NCBI GenBank assembly: GCA_030426145.1
Contig: JAUHZF010000020.1
Location: 1 to 49,289, forward strand
Length of the DNA stretch: 49,289 nucleotides
DNA from: Polyangia bacterium
Lineage (GTDB): Bacteria; Myxococcota_A; Polyangia; Polyangiales; Polyangiaceae
Direction: 5' to 3'
Shown: positions 16,167-22,543 of the stretch, one piece after another
Position numbering within the stretch: the first letter of the stretch is position 1
Layout: every line of letters starts with the position of its first letter
Notes under the pieces: generated by a model
What the model saw: only the letters and a program-made list of their open reading frames with translations
What the model was told of the DNA's origin: nothing
Databases searched by the model: none
Program-made: the position numbers and the translations under genes

Positions 16167-17108
16167 TCAGGGTTGTGGCACTTCGGGCCCCTCGGCGAGG
16201 AGCTCGGCCGCCAGGCCCCAACGTACGCCTCGCTCCGACACCAGGAGACGATCTGCGCGCGCGTGCACGCAGACCTGCTCCACGATGATGGCCCCGGCCA
16301 CGATGACGTCAGCCCGCTTGGGTGCGAGCCCCGCGACCTCCTGTCGCGCCTCGAGCTTCATACTCGCCAAACGCGCCACGAGCTCGGTCACGGTCTCCGA
16401 CGCCAGAACCGTGCCGTGCAGAGCTCCTGGTCGGTAGGGCTCCAGCTCGTGGGAGATGGCGGCGAGGGTGGTCACCGTGCCTGCGACGCCCACCAGAGGG
16501 CGGCCGCGAAGGTTGGGGCCGTCCTTCAGGGCGTGGGCCACGAAGGCCCGGAGGGCGCTCAGCTCCTCGGCCAGAGGCGGGTCGTGTTTGATGAATCGCT
16601 CGGTCAGTCGCACGGCACCGATGTCGAGGCTGGCCGCGTCGCTGAGTGGGCCCACCTGGACGATGAGCTCCGTCGAGCCTCCGCCTACGTCGAAGACGGC
16701 GACCGGCCCCTCGGGATCGAGCCCCATGAGGGCGCCGCGGAACGTGAGGTCGGCCTCGCGGCGCCCGCTCACGATGTCGGGCCGCGCCCCGAGGGCATCG
16801 GTCGCAGCCGACAGGAAGTCCTCACCGTTGCCGGCGTCGCGGGCGGCGCTGGTGGCCACGGCGGCGATACGGGTAGCGCCGAGCTCCTGGGCTCGGGCCG
16901 CATAGGCTCGGAGAACGGAGACGGTTCGCTCGATGGCGTCGGCCCGAAGGTGGCCTTGGTCGTCGACGTCCTTGCCCAGCCGCGTGATCTCGGCCCGTTC
17001 CTCGACGGCAGAGACCGTGCCCGCCCGCGCCTCCGCCACGAGGAGGAGCACGGAGTTGGTGCCGACGTCGATCGCGGCCACGCGGCCGCCTGAGGTCGGT
17101 GCCGTCAC
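16167..17108 (-). CDS. Ppx/GppA-family exopolyphosphatase / pppGpp phosphatase
   Basis: The product is 313 residues, the short, two-lobed form without the HD or extra C-terminal domain of long PPX enzymes. Actin-like ATPase-fold motifs are clear: AAIDVGTNSVLLLV (phosphate-1), FDVGGGSTE (phosphate-2) and a glycine-rich GVAGTVTTLAA segment. It removes terminal phosphates from polyphosphate or from pppGpp, linking it to the stringent response. The ATG overlaps the stop of the upstream OmpA-like lipoprotein gene by 4 nt (ATGA), so the two are translationally coupled. The sequence alone does not say which substrate is preferred. Confidence 0.9.
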   Translation of the reverse strand: MTAPTSGGRVAAIDVGTNSVLLLVAEARAGTVSAVEERAEITRLGKDVDDQGHLRADAIERTVSVLRAYAARAQELGATRIAAVATSAARDAGNGEDFLSAATDALGARPDIVSGRREADLTFRGALMGLDPEGPVAVFDVGGGSTELIVQVGPLSDAASLDIGAVRLTERFIKHDPPLAEELSALRAFVAHALKDGPNLRGRPLVGVAGTVTTLAAISHELEPYRPGALHGTVLASETVTELVARLASMKLEARQEVAGLAPKRADVIVAGAIIVEQVCVHARADRLLVSERGVRWGLAAELLAEGPEVPQP

Positions 17109-17929
17109 TTCGTCAGGCTGTTCAGATCGAGCATCTCCTCGATCGCAGGGAGGACGACGAGCTCACACCGCCGGTTCTGCTGGCGCCCTTCGGCCGTGTC
17201 GTTGTCGGCGATCGGGTCGGTGTCGCCGTAGCCAGAGGCACTCCAGTGCTCGGACGAGAGGCCTCCGCCATTCTGGTCCGTCGGCTTGATGAGGAACCGG
17301 AGCACCTCCCGCGCGCGCATCACGCTGAGGCCCCAGTTGTCTTTGAAGACACCGACGTACGGCTTGTTGTCGGTGTGACCCGCAACCTGGAAGTTACGCT
17401 CTCGAAGCGTCGGATCCTTTCGGACCACGGAGGCGACCTGACCGAGGATGTTCTCCCCCTCCTCTCGGAGGGTCTCCCGGCCGGAGTCGAAGAGCACGTC
17501 ACCCGGGAGCTGGATCACCATTCGGTTGTTGCGCACCACGACCTTGAGGCCGAGCTTGGTGAGCGACTGCAGCTTGGCCCGCAACAGCTCGAAACGCTTC
17601 TTGATTTCCTCGAGCTGCTGGGCGCGCTTCTTGTATTCGGCGAGGGCTCGGGCCTGCTCCTCCATGTCCTTACGGAGGTTCTCGACGTCGACACCCGCCG
17701 CAGCGAGCTGCTCCTTGAGCTGCTCGACCTTCGCCCGCGACTCATCGAGCTCCCGTTGAAACTGCTTGTTCCGCGCCTCTTCGGCGTCGAGCTGCTTCTG
17801 CAAGGATTCGATTTCGCGCACCTTCGCGCGCATCTCCTCCTCGGAGTAGCCACAGCCGATGGAACCGAGGGCCGTCGAGAAGGCCATCAGCAGAACGAAG
17901 AACCGAAGCCACATCGCGCGCGCCGTCAT
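17105..17929 (-). CDS. OmpA-family lipoprotein with long coiled coil
   Basis: The product is 274 residues. The signal ends in a lipobox (SIGC), so it is lipid-anchored. Residues ~28-125 are a Glu/Lys/Gln-rich coiled coil. Residues ~130-265 form an OmpA/MotB peptidoglycan-binding domain: a VLFDSG strand, the GHTDN motif and the NRRCE segment that binds diaminopimelate. It should tether the outer membrane to the wall through an extended stalk, like a long Pal or a flagellum-independent MotB. It is coupled by ATGA overlap to the Ppx/GppA gene; a functional link is possible but unproven. Confidence 0.85.
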   Translation of the reverse strand: MTARAMWLRFFVLLMAFSTALGSIGCGYSEEEMRAKVREIESLQKQLDAEEARNKQFQRELDESRAKVEQLKEQLAAAGVDVENLRKDMEEQARALAEYKKRAQQLEEIKKRFELLRAKLQSLTKLGLKVVVRNNRMVIQLPGDVLFDSGRETLREEGENILGQVASVVRKDPTLRERNFQVAGHTDNKPYVGVFKDNWGLSVMRAREVLRFLIKPTDQNGGGLSSEHWSASGYGDTDPIADNDTAEGRQQNRRCELVVLPAIEEMLDLNSLTK

Positions 17930-18202
17930 GGGTTGCTCCAGGGGCCGCGGAAGGTAGCCGCCTCCGACTCAAATCTCAAGGGCATCAGGCATGCCCAAAC
18001 CACAGCGCGCAACAGCCGTTCAGTGCCTGCACTGAAGACATGACCAGGACAATATTTTGTCCCGTGAACACGTTTCATCCGTGAAAGGCTCGGATACACA
18101 GAACGGGCCAATACCCCCTGTAGACGGCGCAGAATCGCTAAGTGGTTGACCCCACGATCGGGTCACCGCGCGACACCCACGTAGGTGCTTGAAACTTAGT
18201 TC

Positions 18203-18232
18203 TTGACGACCTGCCATAGATGGCAATATACG
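18203..18232 (+). promoter_or_regulatory. sigma-70-type promoter of the H1-like gene
   Basis: TTGACG at 18203-18208 and TATACG at 18227-18232, 18 nt apart. Transcription would start near 18239, giving a leader of about 50 nt with a strong ribosome site. Confidence 0.55.
18212..18225. promoter_or_regulatory. perfect inverted repeat inside the promoter spacer
   Basis: TGCCAT, two bases, ATGGCA. This perfect 6-bp palindrome lies between the -35 and -10 boxes, where a bound repressor would block RNA polymerase and a MerR-like activator could remodel the spacer. The regulator is not known. Confidence 0.45.
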
Positions 18233-18277
18233 TCGTGCAACGTCTGTTGCCCTGCGTTGAGTGCGGGGCGGCCAACA

Positions 18278-18283
18278 GGAGGT
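18278..18283 (+). promoter_or_regulatory. perfect Shine-Dalgarno of the H1-like gene
   Basis: AGGAGG, 6 nt before ATG 18290. It fixes the start and suggests high translation. Confidence 0.8.
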
Positions 18284-18289
18284 CCACAG

Positions 18290-18514
18290 ATGGCCGCAAA
18301 GAAGACTGCTAAGAAGCCCGCCGCCAAGAAGAAGGCTGCCCCGAAGAAGAAGGCGGCCCCGAAGAAGAAGGCCGCAACCAAGAAGAAGGCTGCGACCAAG
18401 AAGAAGGCCGCACCGAAGAAGAAGGCTGCCCCCCGCAAGAAGGCTGCGCCCAAGAAGAAGGCTGCACCGAAGCGGAAGGCGGCTGCCAAGAAGCGCGCCA
18501 GTAAAAAAAAGTAA
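18290..18514 (+). CDS. histone H1-like Lys/Ala-rich DNA-binding protein (zero frame)
   Basis: The zero-frame product is 74 residues, almost entirely Lys, Ala, Pro and Thr, in about ten copies of a six-residue KKKAAP-type unit, as in bacterial H1-like proteins that bind and compact DNA through the phosphate backbone. There is no globular domain. The frame ends on AAA AAA AAG TAA. The -1 frame then stays open for 92 more codons rich in Lys, Ala and Ser, so the full protein is probably 166 residues, made by frameshifting, or the sequence has lost one A. The gene has a TTGACG/TATACG promoter and a perfect ribosome site. It is divergent from the OmpA-like gene. Confidence 0.85.
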   Translation: MAAKKTAKKPAAKKKAAPKKKAAPKKKAATKKKAATKKKAAPKKKAAPRKKAAPKKKAAPKRKAAAKKRASKKK

Positions 18515-18539
18515 GCTCTGAGCGTTCGCGCTCCAAAGC
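18505..18539 (+). promoter_or_regulatory. candidate -1 programmed ribosomal frameshift site
   Basis: The heptamer A_AAA_AAG (18505-18511) is in the correct phase, with the zero-frame TAA immediately after it. Eight nt downstream of the heptamer GAGCG (18520-18524) and CGCTC (18529-18533) close a TTCG loop. An outer GCT/AGC pairing (18515-18517 with 18537-18539) can extend the stem. Slippery heptamer, stop and hairpin together match the known bacterial dnaX-type arrangement. No strong upstream Shine-Dalgarno-like stimulator is visible. Confidence 0.6.
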
Positions 18540-18789
18540 GGGCGCAACGAACAAGGGCACCAGCAAGCGAGCGGCCTCGAAGACCGGCGCCAAAAAGGCA
18601 CCCGTCGCCAAGGCCGCCGCTGCCTCCAGCAAGAAGGCAGCGTCGAAGAAAGCTTCGGCCGCACCCAAATCTCCCAAGCAGGGAAAGGCCGCCGCCGCGG
18701 CCAAGAGCAAGAAGCGGAACGTGGCTGCACGGCCTCAACTGCCGCCTCTCCCGCCCAACTTCGGACCCTATGGGGACGAGTCCGAGTGA
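18511..18789 (+). CDS. C-terminal extension of the H1-like protein in the -1 frame
   Basis: Ninety-two codons run from GTA 18511 to TGA 18787-18789 in the -1 frame relative to the 74-residue H1-like ORF. Composition is Lys/Ala/Ser-rich (SKKAASKKASAAPK), clearly protein coding and of the same kind, then it ends in a distinct Pro-rich, acidic tail (PPLPPNFGPYGDESE). It has no ATG or GTG near its beginning, so it is not an independent gene. It is either reached by -1 frameshifting at the A8 run or reads through directly if the true run is A9. The acidic tail could be an interaction motif; that is inference. Confidence 0.7.
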   Translation, partial: VSSERSRSKAGATNKGTSKRAASKTGAKKAPVAKAAAASSKKAASKKASAAPKSPKQGKAAAAAKSKKRNVAARPQLPPLPPNFGPYGDESE

Positions 18790-18949
18790 GCTGATCGTCA
18801 CGACGACGGTTTGCCGGGCGCACCCTCGGGTTGGACTTCGCGCCTCCGAAGGCGGGCACGAGATGTGGTCGCTTTCGCGTCAGCTCGGCTGAGCCTCAGC
18901 TTTGGGCCCCCAAGCCCCAACTGGCGCACGCGCCTCCTCCCTGACTTGC

Positions 18950-18977
18950 CCGGTCCTCTCCCTTTCGAGAGGGCCGG
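18950..18977 (+). terminator. 11-bp terminator-like hairpin after the H1-like gene
   Basis: CCGGTCCTCTC pairs with GAGAGGGCCGG (one U-G pair) around a CCTTTC loop. The sequence after it is moderately T-rich. It lies 160 nt beyond the -1-frame stop. Confidence 0.5.
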
Positions 18978-19042
18978 AGCATTTCCATTTCAGCAAATGT
19001 TCAGTCGGACCTCGGTCCCACTGTGCTCCGTCGGCTCAACAC

Positions 19043-19065
19043 GCCCGCTTTCGCGGGCCTTCCTT
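19043..19065. terminator. terminator hairpin between convergent genes
   Basis: GCCCGC, TTTC loop, GCGGGC, then a pyrimidine-rich CTTCCTT on the plus strand. On the minus strand the same stem has a GAAA loop and begins 31 nt after the AgmX-like stop. Confidence 0.5.
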
Positions 19066-19088
19066 GGCTTACTCCCATGTCTTCGTGG

Positions 19089-19700
19089 TCAGGGGCTCGT
19101 GTCTCGGGCCGCGACGACGAATGGGTAGTCGACCTGTGTATCCTTGCCGGTGGGAGAGGGAGGGAACTCGCTCCCTCGGGCGACAGCTCCGAGGCAGCCG
19201 ATCAACACGGCGTCGTCAGCGTTCGTGCGCTTGGCGTCCACGCCGGTCTCTTTCACGCCCCCTTTTGGGTCGAGCGTGATCTGCATCATGACCTTCAGCT
19301 CCTCTTCAGGGTGCTGGGTCTGCCACGCGTCGAAGCAGCAGCGGTAGGCTGCCGTTCCGCGGATGGTACCGACGATGGCGGCCAGCCGGTCGATGTAACC
19401 TGCATCGGGATCCGTCTGGGCGTTGTTGAACACGACTCCGTCCTCGGGGGGCGCGTTCGTGATCTCAGCCGCTGGCGCGTCACATCGTCGCGCTGCCTCG
19501 ACCGCGCGCGCGAGCTCCTGCTCGGGCGTGAGGGTCGGTGTCGTCGTGCTCGCTACGGGCACCACCGCCGACGCGGGGGTCGAGGCGACTGGAGCGGCCG
19601 TGGTGGCGGCTGGCGGAGGGGCGGAGGTGCTCGCCGAAGTCGCGCTACAGCCTGGGCTCGAGGCCAGGGCGCATGCGACGGTCAGACCTCGCCAATTCAT
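19089..19700 (-). CDS. lipoprotein with AgmX/PglI-like C-terminal domain
   Basis: The product is 203 residues. The lipobox SPGC lies at residues 15-18, and a Ser/Thr/Ala/Pro linker (~20-58) would span the periplasmic space. The C-terminal ~110 residues resemble the AgmX/PglI C-terminal domain of myxobacterial gliding proteins: paired cysteines in YRCCFDAW, a beta strand VMMQITLDPKGGV, a later GC and a closing VDYPFVV. Such domains also occur in TonB-like lipoproteins. A gliding or envelope role is plausible but unproven. It is convergent with the H1-like gene and divergent from the exonuclease gene, with 32 nt between the starts. Confidence 0.6.
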   Translation of the reverse strand: MNWRGLTVACALASSPGCSATSASTSAPPPAATTAAPVASTPASAVVPVASTTTPTLTPEQELARAVEAARRCDAPAAEITNAPPEDGVVFNNAQTDPDAGYIDRLAAIVGTIRGTAAYRCCFDAWQTQHPEEELKVMMQITLDPKGGVKETGVDAKRTNADDAVLIGCLGAVARGSEFPPSPTGKDTQVDYPFVVAARDTSP

Positions 19701-19732
19701 GGCGAGACCTTAGTACAGTCGCCGACGGCAGC

Positions 19733-20617
19733 ATGGGAAAACCAGAGCCACCATCCGGTCCGCCGTGGGATTTGCCCCTCGACGAGGCACCGCTCGCGTT
19801 CGTCGACCTCGAGATGACCGGTCTCGACGTCGAGCGCGACCGGGTCGTGCAGGTGTGCGTGGAGCGGGTCGTCGGTGGCGAGGTGCGAGCCGCGCTCTGC
19901 CGCATCGTGGACCCCACGGTGCCCCTAGGAAACTCCACGCGATTTCATGGCATCGGTCCCGACGAGATCGCCACGGCCGAGCCTTTCTCGAGCGTAGCCG
20001 ACGAGGTGCTCTCGCTCCTGGACGGGGCCTGTCTGGTGGCCCACGGAGCGAAGTGGGACGTGGGCTTTCTGTCCGCCGAGCTCACCCGGCTCGGTCGTAC
20101 CTGGCATTGCCCTCACTTCCTCGACACCCTCGCCCTCGCGCGGCGACAGGTCGATGCGCCGCGCCATGGTCTCATCCCTCTGGCGGCCCGCCTCGGTATC
20201 GACAACCCCCGCCCTCACCGCGCCGACAACGACGTCAGGGTCACCCGTGATCTCTTTGCGCACCTCGAAGGCTTGTTCCGGCAGACCCGAGGCGAGGCAC
20301 GGGCAACGCTCCGAGATCTGTGGCGTCTCAGTGCCGGGAGACGTGTGGTCGAGCCCGCCATGTTGGCCGAGGTGAAGGAAGCCGTCGCCAGCGAAGGGCG
20401 GGCCGAGGTGCTCTATCGGTCGGCGAATCGCCGTGCGCCCCAGCGTTTTACCTTCCGCGCCACGCGCCTGCGGTCCGACCTCGACCCACCCGTTGTTCTC
20501 GGCTATCTGCAACGCACCCGCGGTCGGCGTGAGCTACGACTCGATCGCATCCTCGAATTCCGGCTGCTCCAATCCGAGGAGCCGAGCCCCGACGATGAGC
20601 CAAACACGACCAGCTAA
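19733..20617 (+). CDS. DEDDh 3'-5' exonuclease fused to a WYL-like domain
   Basis: The product is 294 residues. Residues ~18-190 are a DnaQ-type exonuclease: FVDLEMTG (D25, E27), the second motif AHGAKWDVGFL and the third motif HRADNDVRVTRDL, with all DEDDh acidic residues and the His present. The C-terminal ~75 residues look like a WYL domain: VLYRSANRR, PPVVLGYLQRTRGRR and a closing RLDRILEF strand. WYL domains bind nucleic acids or nucleotides and usually sit in transcription factors and defence proteins. A TACAGT box lies 13 nt upstream. The downstream lipoprotein gene overlaps its last 23 nt. Confidence 0.75.
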   Translation: MGKPEPPSGPPWDLPLDEAPLAFVDLEMTGLDVERDRVVQVCVERVVGGEVRAALCRIVDPTVPLGNSTRFHGIGPDEIATAEPFSSVADEVLSLLDGACLVAHGAKWDVGFLSAELTRLGRTWHCPHFLDTLALARRQVDAPRHGLIPLAARLGIDNPRPHRADNDVRVTRDLFAHLEGLFRQTRGEARATLRDLWRLSAGRRVVEPAMLAEVKEAVASEGRAEVLYRSANRRAPQRFTFRATRLRSDLDPPVVLGYLQRTRGRRELRLDRILEFRLLQSEEPSPDDEPNTTS

Positions 20618-22061
20618 GCCCGCGAAGACCAACCCGAGCCGCCTCGTGGCGAGGTCGAGCCTGGGCGTGGCTCTGCTCGCAGCGCTGCTGACTGCGGGCT
20701 GCCCCACGGTCGTGACGTCGCCCAAGGTGGCGCGGCCGCCCAAGGCGCAGAAGTGGTACGCCCGCGCGCAGCGCGAGTACCGCTCGGCCACCATCGACGC
20801 TGCGCACACCTCGGTGCGCAAGGCGCTCGACATCGTGCCCGAAGATCCCGAGGTGAAGCTGCTCGCGGCCCGGGTGGCGTTGGCCCGGCTCGAGTTCGAC
20901 GAGGTGCTTCGCTTGCTCGAGGGGGTGAAGGGGCCGACCGCCCAGAAGATGCGCGCCCGCGCTCACTGGTACAAAGGCGAGATCGAAGAGACCGCCAAGA
21001 TCCTCGACAAGCTGCTCGACAATCCCGACGTCGACGACAAGTGGGCCAAGCAGATCAACAAGCTCGCCCATCGCGGCACCGGTCGTAAGCCGTTCGACGT
21101 GACCACCACCGAGGGCCGCCTCGAGTCGGTGAAGATGGCCAAGGTCCAGGGGGCGCCGCTCTACGTCGTCCCGGTCGAGATCGATGGTGACAAGGGGCTG
21201 GCCGTCATCTCTACCGGCAATGCGGAGGTCATGCTCGACAGCACGACCCGCACCGAGCCGAGCTGGGTGTCCCTTCGTTTTGGCCAACGGCTCGAAGTTC
21301 GCGACGTCCCCGCGCTCACGCAGGATCTGTCGGAGCTGTCGATGCGCCTCGGCACGCCGATCAAGGCGCTGCTCGGAGCCAACCTGTTGCGCCACCTCAA
21401 CGTGACCCTCGACCACGCCGGTCGGCAGTTCGTGGCGCGGGCCTTCGCGCCGCCGCCCCCGCCCGTCGCGAGCAAGGTCGACGTGTTCTACTTGCGCGGT
21501 GGCGGCATGGTGCTCGGAAGCGGTCTGGGCGAAGACGCAGCCGAGCCGGCCTCCCTCTTCGTCGACAGCTCGATGGCCCACGCCGTCGCCCTCGACGAAG
21601 AGGGGTGGCAGAAGGTGGGTCTCAGCGTCGACAAGCTCGAGCCCGTCCAAGGGTCCCCCCAGCCGATGAAGTTCGGATCGATCCCACTGATGCAGTTCGG
21701 CTCTTTCCGCATGCCCAAACTTCCCGGGGTGTTCGGGGCCCCCATCGGCTCGGTCGAACGAGAGCTCGAGGTCGACATCGACGGCTCCATCGGGGCCGGT
21801 CTGCTCGCCAACTTCCGCCTCACGTTCAGCGACCAGGGCCGCATCCTTTGGGTCGAGCAGCACCCGGCGAGTGGTCCCACCCTCGGTCCGCGTCGCGCAC
21901 CGGCTGGCCCCCCACCGGGCATGCAGCCGGCCGTACCGGGACAGCTGCCCAACGGGGGCGTGCTGGTCCCGGGCGACGGCGGATCCCCCCCTCTTCAACC
22001 GGGGTCGCTCATTCCTCCGCCGTCCGACGAGCAGGTTCCGCCCCCCGGGGGCACGCCGTGA
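20595..22061 (+). CDS. TPR lipoprotein with two retropepsin-like domains
   Basis: The product is 488 residues starting at ATG 20595 inside the end of the exonuclease gene. The signal ends in the lipobox LTAGC. Residues ~45-160 are TPR-like helices. Two successive beta-rich modules follow, each resembling a retropepsin-type aspartyl protease half: a strand where the DTG would be (VISTGNAEVMLDS in the first, LFVDSSMAHAVALD in the second) and a later LLGANLLRHLNV or IGAGLLANFRLTF hydrophobic segment. Neither has an intact Asp-Thr-Gly, so activity is doubtful. The last ~65 residues are Pro/Gly-rich. It overlaps coaD by 4 nt (GTGA). Confidence 0.65.
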   Translation: MSQTRPAKPAKTNPSRLVARSSLGVALLAALLTAGCPTVVTSPKVARPPKAQKWYARAQREYRSATIDAAHTSVRKALDIVPEDPEVKLLAARVALARLEFDEVLRLLEGVKGPTAQKMRARAHWYKGEIEETAKILDKLLDNPDVDDKWAKQINKLAHRGTGRKPFDVTTTEGRLESVKMAKVQGAPLYVVPVEIDGDKGLAVISTGNAEVMLDSTTRTEPSWVSLRFGQRLEVRDVPALTQDLSELSMRLGTPIKALLGANLLRHLNVTLDHAGRQFVARAFAPPPPPVASKVDVFYLRGGGMVLGSGLGEDAAEPASLFVDSSMAHAVALDEEGWQKVGLSVDKLEPVQGSPQPMKFGSIPLMQFGSFRMPKLPGVFGAPIGSVERELEVDIDGSIGAGLLANFRLTFSDQGRILWVEQHPASGPTLGPRRAPAGPPPGMQPAVPGQLPNGGVLVPGDGGSPPLQPGSLIPPPSDEQVPPPGGTP

Positions 22062-22540
22062 AGGAGACGGTCGCCGTCTACGCCGGCAGTTTCGATCCGG
22101 TCACAAACGGTCACCTCGACGTCGTAGCGCGCGCATCGAAGCTCTTCGACCGCGTGGTGGTGGCCATTGGCATCCACCCCACGCGCAAGCCGCTCTTCTC
22201 CACCGACGAACGGCTCGGGCTGTTGAGAGAGACCACCTCCCATCTCGACAACGTCGAGGTCGATGCCTTCGAGGGGCTGCTCATCCATTACTGCCAGCGC
22301 ATTGGCGGTCGCGCGCTCATTCGCGGTCTGCGCCATGCGATGGACTTCGAGTACGAGCTTCAGATCGCCCAAGCCAATGCGGATATGGCACCCGAGGTGG
22401 AGACCCTCTTCCTCCCCACCGCATTGGCGTGGGGTCACATCACGGCTTCGCTCGTGCGCGAGATCGCGAGTCACGGTGGCGACGTGAGCAAGTACGCACC
22501 GTCCGCGGTCTGCAAAGCACTCCAGGGCAAGTTCGGCTGA
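22058..22540 (+). CDS. coaD: phosphopantetheine adenylyltransferase
   Basis: The product is 160 residues, standard for CoaD. It has the nucleotidyltransferase motif (SFDPVTNGHLDV) near the N-terminus, the RGLRHAMDFEYE segment and the C-terminal ITASLVREIASHGGDVSKY helix. It makes dephospho-CoA from 4'-phosphopantetheine and ATP, the fourth step of coenzyme A synthesis. The GTG start overlaps the stop of the TPR/retropepsin-like lipoprotein gene by 4 nt, so it depends on that gene for translation. It converges on the M28 peptidase gene. Confidence 0.96.
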   Translation: MKETVAVYAGSFDPVTNGHLDVVARASKLFDRVVVAIGIHPTRKPLFSTDERLGLLRETTSHLDNVEVDAFEGLLIHYCQRIGGRALIRGLRHAMDFEYELQIAQANADMAPEVETLFLPTALAWGHITASLVREIASHGGDVSKYAPSAVCKALQGKFG

Positions 22541-22543
22541 GCC

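Larger units (their letters stand above)
17930..18289. other. intergenic region with the H1-like gene promoter
   Basis: About 360 nt between the divergent OmpA-like and H1-like genes. It holds the TTGACG/TATACG promoter with its spacer palindrome and the AGGAGG site listed separately. The part near 18040-18110 is relatively AT-rich and may include the promoter of the OmpA-like gene on the other strand, but I could not pick a convincing pair of boxes. No gene is seen. Confidence 0.5.
18790..19088. other. convergent intergenic region with terminator hairpins
   Basis: About 300 nt between the convergent H1-like and AgmX-like genes. It holds three hairpins: CGCCT/AGGCG at 18841-18854, and the two stronger ones listed separately. 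No convincing coding is seen on either strand. Confidence 0.5.

Noticed and set aside
16048-16437. Plus-strand ORF beginning in the cdnL promoter
   Set aside because: It overlaps the cdnL promoter and the Ppx/GppA gene; composition is a high-GC shadow.
18290-18500. 18-nt periodic repeat in the H1-like gene as a CRISPR or minisatellite
   Set aside because: The period is the coding KKKAAP unit with synonymous changes. There are no spacers.
18811-19128. ORF downstream of the H1-like gene
   Set aside because: It runs through both terminator hairpins and into the convergent lipoprotein gene, and its codon and residue composition is not protein-like.
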